Shown here: positions 24,889 to 33,849 of the stretch, in pieces
Position numbering within the stretch: the first letter of the stretch is position 1
Layout of the letters: each line of letters begins with the position of its first letter
DNA from: Treponema sp.
GTDB lineage: Bacteria; Spirochaetota; Spirochaetia; Treponematales; Treponemataceae
NCBI GenBank assembly: GCA_017934745.1
Contig: JAGBIY010000003.1
Location: 91,336 to 155,335, forward strand
DNA: 64,000 bases
Direction: 5' to 3'
Position numbers and translations under genes: made by a program
Notes under the pieces: generated by a model
The model's database searches: none
The model's input: the letters and a program-made list of their open reading frames with translations, nothing else
What the model was told of the DNA's origin: nothing

Positions 24889-26799
24889 ATGAGCCTATTC
24901 AAGAAAAAATCACCAAAAAGACTGAAGAACACTGAACCATTGGTAAAATTCGACCGGGACGGAAACATAATCAGAGAAAAAAAAGAGACGGGCGGAACAC
25001 CTGATTTTGACGAGGGCATGAGCGAAAAAGAGAGGATTCTCAGGAAGAAGCTCGAAAAAATCGCGGAGGAGACCGAGACCCGCAAAAAGAAAAATGAGTC
25101 GGAACCACGCAAAAGCGATTCAAATGCAAGTCCAAAAGACGATCCCGTCAACGAGGCCGTTCCTTACGACTTTCCGGGCGACATCATAATCAGCATAAAA
25201 AAGCAGATGAACAAGTGCCTGGACTTCATAACGGGAAAGGACACTTGCGGAAACAGCACCCGCCCAGGCGGAGACGGTGGAAAAAGCCGCAGAATCAAGA
25301 TAAACAGGAACACCAGGGTCGGAAAGATAATCGGAGCGGTACTCGACGTGTTCTATGAAAAAAAGGAGAAATACATGGCACTTCCAAAGCGGATGAAGGC
25401 GCTCTCGGCTATCGCGACTATGCTTCTGCTGCTGATTTTGGCGGCCGGCGTTTTCAGCGCGTGGGCGGCGGGATTCACGCAGACGGAATTCACGGCGAGG
25501 GCGACGCACGAGGAACTGGCGTCACTTTCAAAAATCCTCGACGAAAAATACAAGGACAAGCGGTCGCAGAATCTGAAACCGCTTCCATACAAAGTCACGC
25601 AGAAAAAGCTGGACGTGAGGGCGGGTGCCGCCATACTCGTGGACGCTTCCAACGGATGCGTGCTCTACGAGAAAAACGCTGACAAAGTTATTCCGCCGGC
25701 TTCCATAACAAAGCTTTTCGTCATGTACATCGTCTATCAGGAAATCGACAAGGGAAATTTCTCCATGGACGACGAAGTTCCGCTCCCGGAAATGTCATGG
25801 GCGGTGAACCAGCCGAGGGACGCTTCGCTCATGCACCTTGGGCAGGGACAGAAGGTCACGCTGCGGGAACTGATGGAAGGGCTTGCCGTAGCCAGCGGAA
25901 ACGACGCGGCAAAGGCCATAGCGTACCACATAAGCGGAAGTCCCGCAAAATTCGTGGAAAGAATGAACGAGGAGTGCAAGAAGCTCGGACTCACAAAGAC
26001 TCGCTTCGTGGAGCCAAGTGGCTACGACGAGAACAACACGACAACGGCGCGGGAGCTCGCCACGTTCGCGAGAATCTACATCACGAAATACCCGGAATGC
26101 CTCACGGATTTCCACTCGCTCAGGTACATCGACTATCCAAAAAAGGAGAACCTCCCCAGCTGGCAGAAGAGCATGGGCGACACGCTCGCGATACACCAGG
26201 TGAACACGAACCCGCTTTTGGGATTGATGGACGGAGTGGACGGCATAAAGACCGGCTTCATCTATGAAAGCGGCTACAACCTCGCGCTCACGGCGAAGAG
26301 GGGCGACCAGAGGTTCCTTTCGATAACGCTGCAGGGACAGGGACGGGGAACTCGTGAAGGGAACGCTGGAAGAATACACGATGGAACGGAGATGATGGAA
26401 TGGGCGTTCGACACGTTCGCGGACTACGTTCCAGAAGCGAAGCACGAGCTTCTGTTCCCGGTTCCGGCGTTGGCGGTCAAGGAGAACAGGGGCAGGTTCG
26501 TGAACCTCGTGCCAGCATGGACGACACCTATTCCAGTTCCGCACATACTCGGCGACACGGCGAAGGACAGCGCGGCGGCAGTAACGTATTCGGTGGAGCT
26601 TCCAGCCTACACATACGGAAAAGTGAGCCAGGGCGACACATACGGATACATCACATACAAAATCGGGGAGATAACGCTTGAGAAAGTCCCCCTCGTCTCC
26701 GACAGATCGCTCGAAACAGGAAGCGCGTGGGACAGGTTCTGGGGAACGCTCGCGAAAATAAAGCTGACGAAAGAGGCTTCGAAGGCGGAAAAGGACTAG
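24889..26799 (+). CDS. D-alanyl-D-alanine carboxypeptidase with long cytoplasmic N-terminus
   Basis: A class A-type low-molecular-weight PBP (peptidase S11) that trims the stem pentapeptide of peptidoglycan. Catalytic motifs: SITK (about residue 272), SGND (about 336) and KTG in DGIKTGF (about 454). The usual signal peptide is missing; instead about 165 charged, Lys/Glu-rich residues precede one membrane helix (MLLLLILAAGVFSAWAAG), so the protein is anchored with a cytoplasmic tail. The C-terminal beta domain is present. The frame extends upstream to 24823, but this part overlaps the terminator; MSLFKKK at 24889 is a better start. Confidence 0.88.
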   Translation: MSLFKKKSPKRLKNTEPLVKFDRDGNIIREKKETGGTPDFDEGMSEKERILRKKLEKIAEETETRKKKNESEPRKSDSNASPKDDPVNEAVPYDFPGDIIISIKKQMNKCLDFITGKDTCGNSTRPGGDGGKSRRIKINRNTRVGKIIGAVLDVFYEKKEKYMALPKRMKALSAIATMLLLLILAAGVFSAWAAGFTQTEFTARATHEELASLSKILDEKYKDKRSQNLKPLPYKVTQKKLDVRAGAAILVDASNGCVLYEKNADKVIPPASITKLFVMYIVYQEIDKGNFSMDDEVPLPEMSWAVNQPRDASLMHLGQGQKVTLRELMEGLAVASGNDAAKAIAYHISGSPAKFVERMNEECKKLGLTKTRFVEPSGYDENNTTTARELATFARIYITKYPECLTDFHSLRYIDYPKKENLPSWQKSMGDTLAIHQVNTNPLLGLMDGVDGIKTGFIYESGYNLALTAKRGDQRFLSITLQGQGRGTREGNAGRIHDGTEMMEWAFDTFADYVPEAKHELLFPVPALAVKENRGRFVNLVPAWTTPIPVPHILGDTAKDSAAAVTYSVELPAYTYGKVSQGDTYGYITYKIGEITLEKVPLVSDRSLETGSAWDRFWGTLAKIKLTKEASKAEKD

Positions 26800-27059
26800 C
26801 CGCCAATCTTTTTTGAAAGAGGGGAAGAATCGGCGACAAAAGAGGCGAAATCGCGCTCAAGCTCGTCGAGCTTCTCCTTCATCTCGCATATCCGTTTTTC
26901 TATTCCGGCAACCTGCTGCGACTCAAGCTTGTCGAACACTTCGTCCTCCAGCTCGCTCTTCAAGGCAGGCTCCTTCTTCTGGAAACCGCACCACGGACAA
27001 TAGAAGAAATCACTCTCAATCGTGCGGCCGCAATTCTTGCAAACACTTACGAAATTCAT
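26796..27059 (-). CDS. Zinc-ribbon protein with coiled-coil tail
   Basis: An 87-residue protein. The first 25 residues hold two CxxC knuckles (CKNCG and CPWCG), the rest is an amphipathic helix rich in Glu and Lys. Such zinc-ribbon helical proteins are often accessory or adaptor proteins; no specific role is visible. The stop codon shares CTAG with the stop of the convergent carboxypeptidase gene. It is followed 15 bases later in the same direction-opposite order by the LysM-M23 gene, whose stop lies at 27075 upstream of its start, so read-through from that gene is likely. Confidence 0.75.
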   Translation of the reverse strand: MNFVSVCKNCGRTIESDFFYCPWCGFQKKEPALKSELEDEVFDKLESQQVAGIEKRICEMKEKLDELERDFASFVADSSPLSKKIGG

Positions 27060-27074
27060 TTATCAGATTCTATG

Positions 27075-28583
27075 TCACTTCTTTATCAACGGCAACGGAT
27101 CGATTCTCTTTCCGTTCTTGTAGACCGTGAAATGGAGATGCGGTCCCGTAGAATATCCGGTAGAACCGACATAGCCGATGCACGTTCCCTGATCGACGGA
27201 CTGCCCCTGCTTGACGGAATAGCGCGTCATGTGACCGTAGAGAGTCTGGTAGCCGCTAGGATGCTTTATCACGACGTAGTTTCCGTAGATGTTCGACCAG
27301 CCGGCCTTGAGCACGGAACCGCTCATCGCGGCCTTTATCGGAGTCCCCTTCGGACAGGCCATGTCGATTCCCGTGTGGTTGGAGGCCAGACCTGAAATCG
27401 GGTCTTTCCTGGGGCCGAAGTGCGACGTCAACCTCCAGCGGACAGATATCGGACTCTTGAACGTCTCGCCCATGGCGTCGCGCAAAGTCTCGATGTCCAG
27501 TTTCGCTCCAGGTATGAAAATCTTCTGCCCTATCGAAAGGATAGAGCTTGAGATGTCGTTCACGTCCAATATGTCTTCCATGGGAATGTGGTACTTCACG
27601 GAAAGCGACAGCAACGAGTCCCCCGACACGACAGAATGGAAGATTCCGTCCATGGAAGGAACTGTCAGCTTCTGCCCGGCCTTTATCGAACGGACGTTCT
27701 TTATGTCGTTCAAGGCAATCAGCGTGGAGATTGTGCGCAACCCGAATTTCGATGTTATCGACTCTATCGTTTCCCCGCTCCTGACCTTGTATGTCGAGAA
27801 AGTCACAGGCTCCACGACAGTGTACGTCTCAAGCGGAGCCGCCTCCCCGTTTTCCAATATCAAATTTCCATCGTTGTCGAAAACCGCATCGTTCTGGTTG
27901 AACGAGAATGCGAGGGAATCCTCAGCGTCCGCGACCTTGGAGCCGAACAAGGACTCAAGCGTCTCCAAATCTCGCGTCACGACCTCGCCGGAATCGGAGT
28001 CGACCTCCGTCACCTGGGGAACGACAAGCGAAGTCGCGCTCCACTCGTTCATGCCGGTGAAGTCCCTGTGGTCGACCATCTTGTTCAGGTAGCTGAATAT
28101 GAAATACGGAACGAACAGGCAGACTGAGCCGAACGCGAAGAAATGCAGAATCCTGAGCGCGACGAGGTTCAAGTCGACCCCGGAATCTGTGCCGTCTTTT
28201 TTTGGAGAAGGTCTCCTTGAAGGCGGCTCGCCGCCTGAATACCCTGAAAAAACGTAGTCGAAATTCGGCTGTCTTGATTCCTGGACGCGGTAACCCTTTA
28301 TCGTATCCTTGTTCACAAGGGAGTGAAGGGAGAACATGACGCTGTTCAACGCGGAAGAAACGCCGGAGAAAAGGCTTTTTCCACTCCCCCGCGCAGTCCG
28401 GGAGCTTTTCTTGGGAGAATATCCGTTCACGCCATACGAGTAGCCGGAAGGATAATCGCCAGAAGAAACCAGCCTCGAAGGCCTGCCCGCCGAAGGAACC
28501 GACCTCGAAGAAGTTTTTGATTTTATATCACCGCCCGCGCTGAAAGACGCGGCTTTTTTTCCATAAACAGTTATGACTTCCAT
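27075..28583 (-). CDS. LysM-M23 peptidoglycan endopeptidase (membrane-anchored)
   Basis: A 502-residue cell-wall hydrolase or hydrolase regulator. A Ser/Gly/Arg-rich cytoplasmic head (1-135) is followed by one membrane helix (about 143-168), two LysM peptidoglycan-binding domains (about 263-310 and 315-360), and a C-terminal M23 domain with HTGIDM and GPHLHF zinc ligands. All M23 metal motifs are present, so it should be active. A paralogue at 53702 has a nearly identical catalytic core. The zinc-ribbon gene is 15 bases downstream, and the gene diverges from the UPF0164 gene. Confidence 0.9.
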   Translation of the reverse strand: MEVITVYGKKAASFSAGGDIKSKTSSRSVPSAGRPSRLVSSGDYPSGYSYGVNGYSPKKSSRTARGSGKSLFSGVSSALNSVMFSLHSLVNKDTIKGYRVQESRQPNFDYVFSGYSGGEPPSRRPSPKKDGTDSGVDLNLVALRILHFFAFGSVCLFVPYFIFSYLNKMVDHRDFTGMNEWSATSLVVPQVTEVDSDSGEVVTRDLETLESLFGSKVADAEDSLAFSFNQNDAVFDNDGNLILENGEAAPLETYTVVEPVTFSTYKVRSGETIESITSKFGLRTISTLIALNDIKNVRSIKAGQKLTVPSMDGIFHSVVSGDSLLSLSVKYHIPMEDILDVNDISSSILSIGQKIFIPGAKLDIETLRDAMGETFKSPISVRWRLTSHFGPRKDPISGLASNHTGIDMACPKGTPIKAAMSGSVLKAGWSNIYGNYVVIKHPSGYQTLYGHMTRYSVKQGQSVDQGTCIGYVGSTGYSTGPHLHFTVYKNGKRIDPLPLIKK

Positions 28584-28637
28584 GTGCCCACCATAAACGC
28601 ATTATCGGCAAAACACCTCTCCTGTTTTACGGTTTTT

Positions 28638-28659
28638 TGACAACAAAAGCAGTATAATT
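28638..28659 (+). promoter_or_regulatory. Predicted promoter of the UPF0164 gene
   Basis: TATAAT (28654-28659) lies 28 bases before the ATG. TTGACA (28638-28643) is only 10 bases upstream of it and probably is not its true -35; only the -10 is a firm match. Confidence 0.4.
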
Positions 28660-28687
28660 TACCATAAGAGCAAAATTGGAGGTTTTT

Positions 28688-29767
28688 ATGAAAAAATCGA
28701 TTATAGCGACGGCTGCGGCGGTCCTGCTCGGCTCAAGCGCATTCGCCTACAATCCACCGGCAGGAGGACAGAACCTGCTGAGAATAACAAGCCCGTTCCT
28801 ACTCGTCGGAGCGAAATCAGCGGCTGGAGGCCCGTTGCTCGAAGTGCTCCCGGATTCGGTCGTCAACAACCCAGCCCTTCCGGGATTCAGCCAGAGAAGC
28901 TCCCTTGAACTCGCGGGGACAATGCTTTTCGACAGCAGCGACGAAAGCGACACATCGCTCGGAGGAGCCTTCGACCTCGGACTGCAGATAGCGACGAGAT
29001 GGTGCGTCCCGACAATCCTCGTGCAGGGTGTCTTCTCGGATTACTACGACATGCACCTCGGAAACACGATAAACTTCACGGCAGGATATTCCAAGGAAAT
29101 CACCGACAGTCTCTCCGTAGGACTCAGCGGAAACTTCGGACTCCTTTGGGGTGCCGGTTCGGACTGGACTTTGAGCGGCGCGCTCGGAGCGTACTACAAC
29201 GCAGGCGATGCCGGATTCCTCAAGAATCTCAGATTCGGAGCCGCCCTCACGAACCTCGGAAAGATGTACGACGACACGGAGACTTACGGAATCGACTCAA
29301 GCGCAAGCGTGGACGCGAACGGCAACACGACAATCGACTACGCCGACAAGTGGCCCGCCCTCGCGACGCTCAGGGTCGGAGCCGCAGCGCACCTCATCGA
29401 CGCGAACAGCTTCAAGCTCGGACTCTCGGCGGACATCGCGACACCCGGATTCCAGAACGTAGTCTTCGACGCGGGACTCCAGATGAAATTCTTCGACGTG
29501 GTGAAGCTTTCTACAGCGTGGGAATTCGATCTTCAGGAATACTCCAAATACGAATACACGAACCTCATGCCTTCAATCGGACTCAGCTTCAACATCATAA
29601 TCAAGTCAAAGAGCGAGGCTCTCAGGAAGCGCGACTGGGACCAGAGCGAAATCAACGCGGGAGCGGCCTGGCAGCGCATGTACGAGAACGTCGACGCGGT
29701 GAGCGCGGGAGTCGTCCTCGACCTCGGACTCAAGGACACGCAGCCGCCTGAAATCGAAATGTGGTAA
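28688..29767 (+). CDS. UPF0164-type outer-membrane protein
   Basis: A 359-residue outer-membrane protein of the PorV/UPF0164 type that is expanded in treponemes and distantly related to FadL. The ATG at 28688 has GGAGG six bases upstream and starts a signal peptide (MKKSIIATAAAVLLGSSAFA). The mature N-terminus AAGGPLLEVLPDSVVNNPA is the family signature, followed by about 12 beta-strands with Tyr/Trp edges. It is followed 30 bases later by the large Ig-repeat/OmpA gene, so the two are probably one operon and may work together in the envelope. Proposed roles for the family are uptake of hydrophobic or surface substrates. Confidence 0.85.
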   Translation: MKKSIIATAAAVLLGSSAFAYNPPAGGQNLLRITSPFLLVGAKSAAGGPLLEVLPDSVVNNPALPGFSQRSSLELAGTMLFDSSDESDTSLGGAFDLGLQIATRWCVPTILVQGVFSDYYDMHLGNTINFTAGYSKEITDSLSVGLSGNFGLLWGAGSDWTLSGALGAYYNAGDAGFLKNLRFGAALTNLGKMYDDTETYGIDSSASVDANGNTTIDYADKWPALATLRVGAAAHLIDANSFKLGLSADIATPGFQNVVFDAGLQMKFFDVVKLSTAWEFDLQEYSKYEYTNLMPSIGLSFNIIIKSKSEALRKRDWDQSEINAGAAWQRMYENVDAVSAGVVLDLGLKDTQPPEIEMW

Positions 29768-29797
29768 TGAAAAGAAAAAAATAAAAAAGGTGAACGA

Positions 29798-32700
29798 ATG
29801 AAAAAGATTTTATTTACATCCGCACTTGCCTTCGCGGTCTTCTCAACCGCAATCGCGACGGGCGCGGACAAGGAGACAGTCTATTTCTCCCCGAACAACG
29901 ACGGAACTAAAGACGTTCTCGAAATTCCAATCCAAATCAAGGAAAAGAGGTACGTCAAAAGCTGGAGCCTCGTAATCGAGAACGAGAGCGGCGAAATCGT
30001 CAGGACAGTCGAAAACAAGGACAAGAGGGACGCGAAACTCACGTTCAAGGGATTCTGGAAAGCCCTCTTCACGCCGAAGAACGGAGTGGCCATTCCGTCG
30101 ACAGTTTCATGGAACGGAGTCATGGACAACGGAGAAATCGCGCCGGACGGAAACTACAGGTACTACATGACGGCGACTGACGACAACGGAAACACGGGCA
30201 TGACAGACAAGCTTTCGGTCGTCGTCGACAACACTCCGCCGGAAATAGCTCTCGCAAAGCCTTCCGACGACGGAAAGATTTTCGGAGAGGGCGCGAAAGT
30301 GCTGTTCCCGGTCGAACAGTCAGGCTCCAACGAAGAGGAGTGGACGGGAGTCTTCCTCGACGTGCGCGGGAACCCGGTCAAGACAATCAAGTGGACGAAG
30401 AGCGAGCCGCTCAAATTCGAGTGGAACGGAACGGACGACACTGGTCTACCGCTCCCCGACGGAGTGTACTCGTACAAGATAAGCTCGACGGACAAGGCTG
30501 GAAACTACTCGGAGGATTCCATTCCCAACATCATCTACTCGGCCGAGAAACCCGCCACGAACATCGCAATCACCGAAGGAAAATACTTCTCCCCGCAGGG
30601 AAACAGCTCGACCAAGGAAATCAAATTCGACGTGAAAATTCCGGTTCCCGACGAACGCTCTGGCAACAAGCTCACAGAGTGGTCTGTCAAAATCATAGAC
30701 GACAAGGGAACGGTCTACCGCACTTTCTTCGGCACGGACAATCCTCCGAAAGAGATTTCATGGAACGGAAAGACCGACAGCGGAGAATTCGTCAAGGAAG
30801 GAAACAGCTACCAGGCAGCGGTCAAGGCCAAGTACCTCAACGGCTACGAGACCGCCCCACTCTCCTCCCCGCTCTTCACACTCGACAACACAGAACCTAA
30901 GGCGAAAATCGCCGCGAAGAACCTCACGTTCTCCCCGGACGGAGACGGAAATCTCGACGCGATGGAAATAGAGCAGACGTTCCCGGAAGACCCGCTCGGC
31001 TCTCCAATCGAGGACTGGAAAGGAAAGCTCGTCAACGCGAGGGGCGAGACTGTCAAGGAAGTCGATTTCGGAGCGTTCCCACCGGCCACGTTCTCATGGG
31101 ACGGTCTCGACAACGACAGCAAACTCGTGGAGGACGGAACATACAAGTACGTGCTCGCCGCGTCCGACAAGGCCGGAAACACTAGCGAAATCTCCGTGGC
31201 CGACATCAAGCTCGACACAAGCAAGACGGAGCTTCTCCTGAACCTGAACAAGACGGCGTTCAACCCGGACAGGCCGGCCGACATCAGGATAACGCCGGTC
31301 GTCAAGTCGTCCAGCAAAATCACGAACTACGCGCTCTCAATCATGGACGAAGGCGGAAAAGAAGTTTGGAAGCAGGAAGGCTCGTTCCTCCCGGCTTCGT
31401 TCACATGGACAGGAAAGGGCAGCGACAACGCCACATGCAAGGACGGACAGTACACCGCAGTCCTCAACGCGAAATCGGAGAACGGCTCTTCTTCTTCCGT
31501 GAAGTCGCAGAAGTTCCTCATCGACACGGTTCCTCCAGCGATTTCTCTCGCTCCGAAATTCACGCACTTCTCACCGGACAGCGACGGACAGAAGGACGCC
31601 GTTCCTATCGAAGTCAAATCTTCGGCAGAGGAGTCATGGACGGCGCGCGTCTACAACTCAAAGAACGAATCCGTCAAGACCTACACATGGAAGGGCGAAG
31701 TCCCGTCGTTCGACTTCGACGGAACCGACTCAAAGGGAAACACACTTCCTGACGGAACATACAAAATCGTCTTCACGTCCGAGGACGCGGCGGGAAACAA
31801 ATCGTCGGAGGAAATCCCGAACGTCGTCGTTGACAACAGGGAAGCGAAGGCATACGTCACGGCAGAATCCCAGGCGTTCAGCCCGAACGGAGACGGCAAA
31901 TTCGACACGCAGAAGTTCACGATAAAGAATTCACTCAACGACGGAATCGAAAGCTGGAAATTCTCAATCGCCACGGCTGACGGAAAAGTCGTCAAGTCAT
32001 GGACGAACGAGACGCTCAAGGACATTCCTTCATCGCTCGTATGGGACGGAACCGGGGACGATGGAAAGCCGGTCGAAGACAACGTGTACACGGCGCGTCT
32101 CAACATCGATTACGAGAAGGGCAACAAAGTGGACACCGTATCCCCAGCGTTCATCTCGTGCGTGACACCGCCGAAAGCCGCGGTCAAGACAAAGCCCGAA
32201 TACTTCAGCCCGGACAACGACGGCGAGGACGACGACCTGTTCATTCAGCTCAAGGCCGACACGCTCCTTCCGCTCAAGAGCTGGAGCTTCCAGATAAACG
32301 ATCCTAAAGGCGCGAAGTTCTGGAGCACAAGCGGAAAATCTTCAATCACGGAGCAAATCAAGTGGGACGGCCGCTCGAACAACAAATCGAACGAGCTTGT
32401 GCAGTCGGCGATGGACTATCCGTACACGTTCACCGTCACGGACTCGCTCGGCATGACGAGCACGGTCGAGGGAATCATCCCAATCGACATCCTTGTGGTC
32501 CCGGACGGAGACAAGCTCAAGATGGCAGTCCCTTCAATCATCTTCCGCTCGGACGCGGCTGACTTCAAGGGCGAGGGAGAACCTGGAGTCGCTAAGGGCA
32601 AGGGCTTGAGCAAGGAGCAGATTGCGAACAACGAGAGAATCCTCAAAAGAATCGCGGTCGTCCTGAACAAGTTCAAGAGCTACAAGGTCACGGTCGAAGG

Positions 32701-32947
32701 ACACGCGAACAGCATGTCCGGCACGGCAGCGGAAGAGGAAGGAACGAACGTCGCCCTCTACGGACCTGGTCTCAAGCAGCTCTCGAAAGAGCGCGCGGAC
32801 TTCGTGCGGAAGCAGCTCGTAAAATACGGGGTCTCTTCCAGCAGGCTCTCGGCGGTCGGAATGGGCGGAACCCAGCCAATCGTCGACAGGACGGACAAGG
32901 CGAACAACTGGAAAAACAGGCGAGTGGAATTCATTTTGATAAAATAG
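29798..32947 (+). CDS. Large periplasmic FlgD-Ig-repeat protein with C-terminal OmpA domain
   Basis: A 1049-residue exported protein (signal MKKILFTSALAFAVFSTAIA). It holds about seven to eight repeats of roughly 100 residues, each starting with a motif of the FSPNxDG type (YFSPNNDGTKD, FSPDGDGNLD, FSPDSDGQKD, FSPNGDGKFD, FSPDNDGEDD) and each with a W(N/D)G step and a D(G/N)xY step, as in FlgD-like Ig domains. The last 130 residues are an OmpA-like peptidoglycan-binding domain (VTVEGHANS, KERADFVRKQL, NRRVEF). It would bridge the wall to the outer membrane. The OmpA domain has an insertion after EGHANS. Pairing with the UPF0164 gene suggests a joint envelope complex (inference). Confidence 0.85.
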   Translation: MKKILFTSALAFAVFSTAIATGADKETVYFSPNNDGTKDVLEIPIQIKEKRYVKSWSLVIENESGEIVRTVENKDKRDAKLTFKGFWKALFTPKNGVAIPSTVSWNGVMDNGEIAPDGNYRYYMTATDDNGNTGMTDKLSVVVDNTPPEIALAKPSDDGKIFGEGAKVLFPVEQSGSNEEEWTGVFLDVRGNPVKTIKWTKSEPLKFEWNGTDDTGLPLPDGVYSYKISSTDKAGNYSEDSIPNIIYSAEKPATNIAITEGKYFSPQGNSSTKEIKFDVKIPVPDERSGNKLTEWSVKIIDDKGTVYRTFFGTDNPPKEISWNGKTDSGEFVKEGNSYQAAVKAKYLNGYETAPLSSPLFTLDNTEPKAKIAAKNLTFSPDGDGNLDAMEIEQTFPEDPLGSPIEDWKGKLVNARGETVKEVDFGAFPPATFSWDGLDNDSKLVEDGTYKYVLAASDKAGNTSEISVADIKLDTSKTELLLNLNKTAFNPDRPADIRITPVVKSSSKITNYALSIMDEGGKEVWKQEGSFLPASFTWTGKGSDNATCKDGQYTAVLNAKSENGSSSSVKSQKFLIDTVPPAISLAPKFTHFSPDSDGQKDAVPIEVKSSAEESWTARVYNSKNESVKTYTWKGEVPSFDFDGTDSKGNTLPDGTYKIVFTSEDAAGNKSSEEIPNVVVDNREAKAYVTAESQAFSPNGDGKFDTQKFTIKNSLNDGIESWKFSIATADGKVVKSWTNETLKDIPSSLVWDGTGDDGKPVEDNVYTARLNIDYEKGNKVDTVSPAFISCVTPPKAAVKTKPEYFSPDNDGEDDDLFIQLKADTLLPLKSWSFQINDPKGAKFWSTSGKSSITEQIKWDGRSNNKSNELVQSAMDYPYTFTVTDSLGMTSTVEGIIPIDILVVPDGDKLKMAVPSIIFRSDAADFKGEGEPGVAKGKGLSKEQIANNERILKRIAVVLNKFKSYKVTVEGHANSMSGTAAEEEGTNVALYGPGLKQLSKERADFVRKQLVKYGVSSSRLSAVGMGGTQPIVDRTDKANNWKNRRVEFILIK

Positions 32948-32976
32948 GCCTGTTCTGGACACCGCATTAAACTGAT

Positions 32977-33009
32977 TGGCGCGCTTGGAGACGGGCGCGC
33001 CTTTCTTTT
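32977..33009 (+). terminator. Rho-independent terminator
   Basis: GGCGCGC and GCGCGCC form a stem around a ten-base loop, followed by TTTCTTTT. It ends the OmpA-domain gene. Confidence 0.8.
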
Positions 33010-33034
33010 GCCCCTTGGGCAAGGAAAAATGACA

Positions 33035-33820
33035 ATGGACGAAAAACTCAAAGAGACGCTGCGCGCGCTCGCGGAAAAATACGAGACGGAAGAGTTCATC
33101 GACAAGGACCCATCGAAATTCATGCACCAAATCGACGACCGGAAAAACCAGGAGCTTGTGGCGTTCCTATCAGCGAACCTTGCGTTCGGCAAAAGGGAGC
33201 AGATTCTCGGCCACATCCAGCTCATACTCGACCGTTCGGGAAACGACATGGCGAAATGGATAGGCGACGGAAAATTCAGGGATTTCTTCCCCGACAACGA
33301 AAAGTCATTCTACAGGACGTACTCCAACAAGACGATGCTTCTCTTTTTTGAAACGCTCAAGGGAATACTCGAAGAGAGCGAAACGCTCGGTGAGCACGCG
33401 AGAAGGACATGGGAGAGCGAAAAGGAAAAAAGCGGCGGATTCCTCCACTTGGCGGTAGCGGGACTCTTCCCAAAAGAATGTACCCTTCTCCCCCACTCCG
33501 CAGACTCGGCCGCGAAAAAAGTGAACATGTTCCTCAGGTGGATGTGCAGGACGGACTCCCCCGTGGACTTGGGGCTTTGGACGTGGCACGACAGGAGGAA
33601 GCTCCTCATACCTCTCGACACGCACGTCATGCAGGAGGCGACGCGCTTCAATCTGATAGAGGCGAATTCGAAGGGCAAGACGAAGGGGGCGAATTTGAAG
33701 ACGGCGGTGGAGCTGACGGAAAAACTCTCGGAAGTCTTCCCCGACGACCCCGTGAAAGGAGACTTCGCTTTGTTCGGGCTTGGAGTCGACGGAGACAGGC
33801 AGTCCTCAACACTTGGGTGA
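33035..33820 (+). CDS. TIGR02757 family protein (DUF2400)
   Basis: A 261-residue cytoplasmic protein of the TIGR02757/DUF2400 family, whose function is unknown. Recognisable blocks are AFLSANLAFGKREQI, RWMCRTDSPVDLGLW and PLDTHVMQEA, the last two reminiscent of helix-hairpin-helix DNA glycosylases. ATG 33035 has AAGGAA eight bases upstream; ATG 33029 is too close to it and the frame otherwise extends to a TTG. It ends 29 bases before the HD-GYP-like gene and may be co-transcribed with it. Confidence 0.85.
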   Translation: MDEKLKETLRALAEKYETEEFIDKDPSKFMHQIDDRKNQELVAFLSANLAFGKREQILGHIQLILDRSGNDMAKWIGDGKFRDFFPDNEKSFYRTYSNKTMLLFFETLKGILEESETLGEHARRTWESEKEKSGGFLHLAVAGLFPKECTLLPHSADSAAKKVNMFLRWMCRTDSPVDLGLWTWHDRRKLLIPLDTHVMQEATRFNLIEANSKGKTKGANLKTAVELTEKLSEVFPDDPVKGDFALFGLGVDGDRQSSTLG

Positions 33821-33849
33821 AACATGCCGATATGTAAGACGGAGACACT

